NCBI GenBank assembly: GCA_934613505.1
Contig: CAKTTB010000003.1
Coordinates: 62,001 to 126,000, forward strand
DNA length: 64,000 nucleotides
Direction of reading: 5' to 3'
Source of the DNA: an uncultured Oscillospiraceae bacterium
GTDB taxonomy: Bacteria; Bacillota; Clostridia; Oscillospirales; Oscillospiraceae
Notes under the pieces: generated by a model
Told to the model about the DNA's origin: nothing
What the model saw: only the letters and a program-made list of their open reading frames with translations
The model's database searches: none
Made by a program: the position numbers and the translations under genes
Part shown: positions 62,805 to 64,000 of the stretch, one piece after another
Layout of the letters: every line of letters begins with the position of its first letter
Numbering within the stretch: the first letter of the stretch is position 1

Positions 62805-63935
62805 TTATATTTTTTCTGCCAGCTTTTCCGAATATTCCGCGCGGAACGCCCCGAACGAGCCTTCATCCAGACTGTCCCGGATGCGCTTTGTCAGCGTATT
62901 ATAAAAATACAGATTATGCATCACGGAAAGCCGCATCGCGAGCATCTCCTCCGCCTTGAACAGGTGGTGCAGATACGCGCGGGAATACCGCCTGCAGACC
63001 GGGCAGCCACACTGCGGGTCAATGGGGCCGTCGTCTCTGGTATACTTGGCGTTTTTCAGATTGATGCTCCCCTGCCATGTGAAGAGCTTCGCGTGCCGCG
63101 CGTTTCTGGCCGGCATGACGCAGTCGAAGAAATCCACGCCGCGCGCAACAGCCTCGATGATATTTGACGGTGTACCGACGCCCATCAGATACCGCGGCCG
63201 GTCCTTCGGCATATACGGCTCGACAGCCTCGATGATCTCATACATGACCTCCGTCGGCTCGCCCACGGCCAGCCCGCCGATGGCGTAGCCGGGAAGATCG
63301 AGCTTGGCGATCTCCTTCATGTGCCAGATGCGCAGATCCTTGAACGTAGCGCCCTGATTGATGCCCCAGAGCTGCTGGCCCGGGTTGACGGCGCCCGGTT
63401 CGGCATTGTACTTTGCAAGCGCATCCTTGCAGCGGGCGAGCCATCTGGCTGTCCGCTCGCAGGAGGCCTTGGCATACGGGTATGTCGCCGGGTTTTCCAC
63501 GCATTCGTCAAACGCCATGGCAATGTCGGAGCCAAGGTTGGACTGGATGCGCATGCTCTCCTCCGGTCCCATGAAGATCTTGTGGCCGTCCAGATGAGAG
63601 GCGAACGTAACGCCCTCCTCCTTGATCTTCCGCAGACCGGCCAGAGAAAAGACCTGAAATCCGCCGGAATCCGTCAGGATGGGGCCGTTCCACGTCATGA
63701 ATTTGTGCAGGCCGCCCATATCACGGACGACCTCGTCTCCCGGCCGCAGATGCAGATGATACGTGTTGGACAGCTCTACCTGCGTGCCGATGGTTTCCAG
63801 ATCCGCTGCGGATAATGCGCCCTTGATCGCGGCCTGCGTGCCGACATTCATAAAGATCGGCGTCTGCACGGTCCCATGCGGGCAGGAAAACTCCCCGCGC
63901 CGGGCCGCGCCCTCTGTTTTCAGTACTTTGAACAT
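62805..63935 (-). CDS. tgt: tRNA-guanine transglycosylase
   Basis: A 376-residue enzyme that swaps G34 for preQ1 in tRNAs with GUN anticodons. Motifs are DSGGFQVFSL (substrate Asp), GIGGLAVGEP, the nucleophile Asp region VDFFDCVMPARNARH, and the zinc site CGCPVCRRYSRAYLHHL. Length is normal. It lies 21 bases after queA. Confidence 0.97.
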   Translation of the reverse strand: MFKVLKTEGAARRGEFSCPHGTVQTPIFMNVGTQAAIKGALSAADLETIGTQVELSNTYHLHLRPGDEVVRDMGGLHKFMTWNGPILTDSGGFQVFSLAGLRKIKEEGVTFASHLDGHKIFMGPEESMRIQSNLGSDIAMAFDECVENPATYPYAKASCERTARWLARCKDALAKYNAEPGAVNPGQQLWGINQGATFKDLRIWHMKEIAKLDLPGYAIGGLAVGEPTEVMYEIIEAVEPYMPKDRPRYLMGVGTPSNIIEAVARGVDFFDCVMPARNARHAKLFTWQGSINLKNAKYTRDDGPIDPQCGCPVCRRYSRAYLHHLFKAEEMLAMRLSVMHNLYFYNTLTKRIRDSLDEGSFGAFRAEYSEKLAEKI

Positions 63936-63956
63936 AAATACCTCAATATAGTTTAT

Positions 63957-64000
63957 TTAGTAGATATACATCGCATCGCCGAAGGAGAAGAAGCGATATC
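63957..64000 (-). CDS. queA: QueA, last residues (partial, cut by window edge)
   Basis: On the minus strand the frame ending at TAA 63957-63959 reads RFFSFGDAMYIY, the conserved C-terminal end of S-adenosylmethionine:tRNA ribosyltransferase-isomerase. Only 14 codons are in the window. The queA-tgt-yajC order supports the call. Confidence 0.85.
   Translation of the reverse strand, partial: YRFFSFGDAMYIY

Overview
This GC-rich window (both edges cut genes) reads as the chromosome of a spore-forming Clostridia member, most likely Oscillospiraceae-like. The evidence is the Firmicutes order era-yqzL-recO, the spoIIAA-spoIIAB-sigF operon, the complete eight-gene spoIIIA operon, yunB, two T-box leaders, and an OLE RNA locus between ispA and dxs. 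I see no rRNA, CRISPR array, prophage or insertion sequence. Almost everything is core genome, so novelty is mostly in leaders and small or broken genes.

Layout. 1-7.5 kb: era (3' end), yqzL, recO, mutS2, a Crh-like HPr without its catalytic histidine, uvrC, rsmD, coaD and a coiled-coil protein. 7.5-11 kb: a valine T-box, a YcxB-like membrane protein and valS. 11-18.4 kb: spoIIAA-spoIIAB-sigF, pcrA, yunB, ligA and a metallo-hydrolase. 18.4-22.7 kb is the accessory-like part: paired half-size DMT transporters, a GNAT acetyltransferase, an RNHCP zinc protein behind a structured leader with a possible leader peptide, a TetR regulator next to a collapsed ABC transporter locus, and tRNA-Arg(CCT). 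22.8-27.5 kb: spoIIIAA-AH. 27.5-31.7 kb: Asp23, nusB, an M22/TsaD-like paralogue, xseA, xseB, ispA. 31.8-40.1 kb: OLE RNA, oapA, dxs, tlyA, nadK, argR, recN and an SLH-domain protein. 40.1-46.8 kb: tyrosine T-box, zinc-ribbon protein, tyrS, AlkZ-like protein, CwlD-like amidase, radA, HD hydrolase, and an E2-like acyltransferase on the minus strand. 47-52.5 kb: a cysteine-rich small ORF with a terminator inside it, then livJ and livHMGF. 52.5-64 kb: a Xer recombinase with repeated dyads at its promoter, a glycosyltransferase, the transglutaminase/DUF58/MoxR operon, pfkA, xerD, a TIGR04086 protein, yajC, tgt and the 3' end of queA.

The strongest candidates for a second look are (1) the leader of the RNHCP gene: a short translatable ORF followed by mutually exclusive pairings, one of which covers the ribosome binding site, as in translational attenuators; (2) the complete OLE RNA-OapA locus with its own promoter; (3) the Cys-rich ORF with a consensus promoter and an internal intrinsic terminator; (4) repeated CGCAACAA dyads at the xer promoter; (5) the TetR-ABC locus, apparently reduced by an internal deletion ending in an amber codon.
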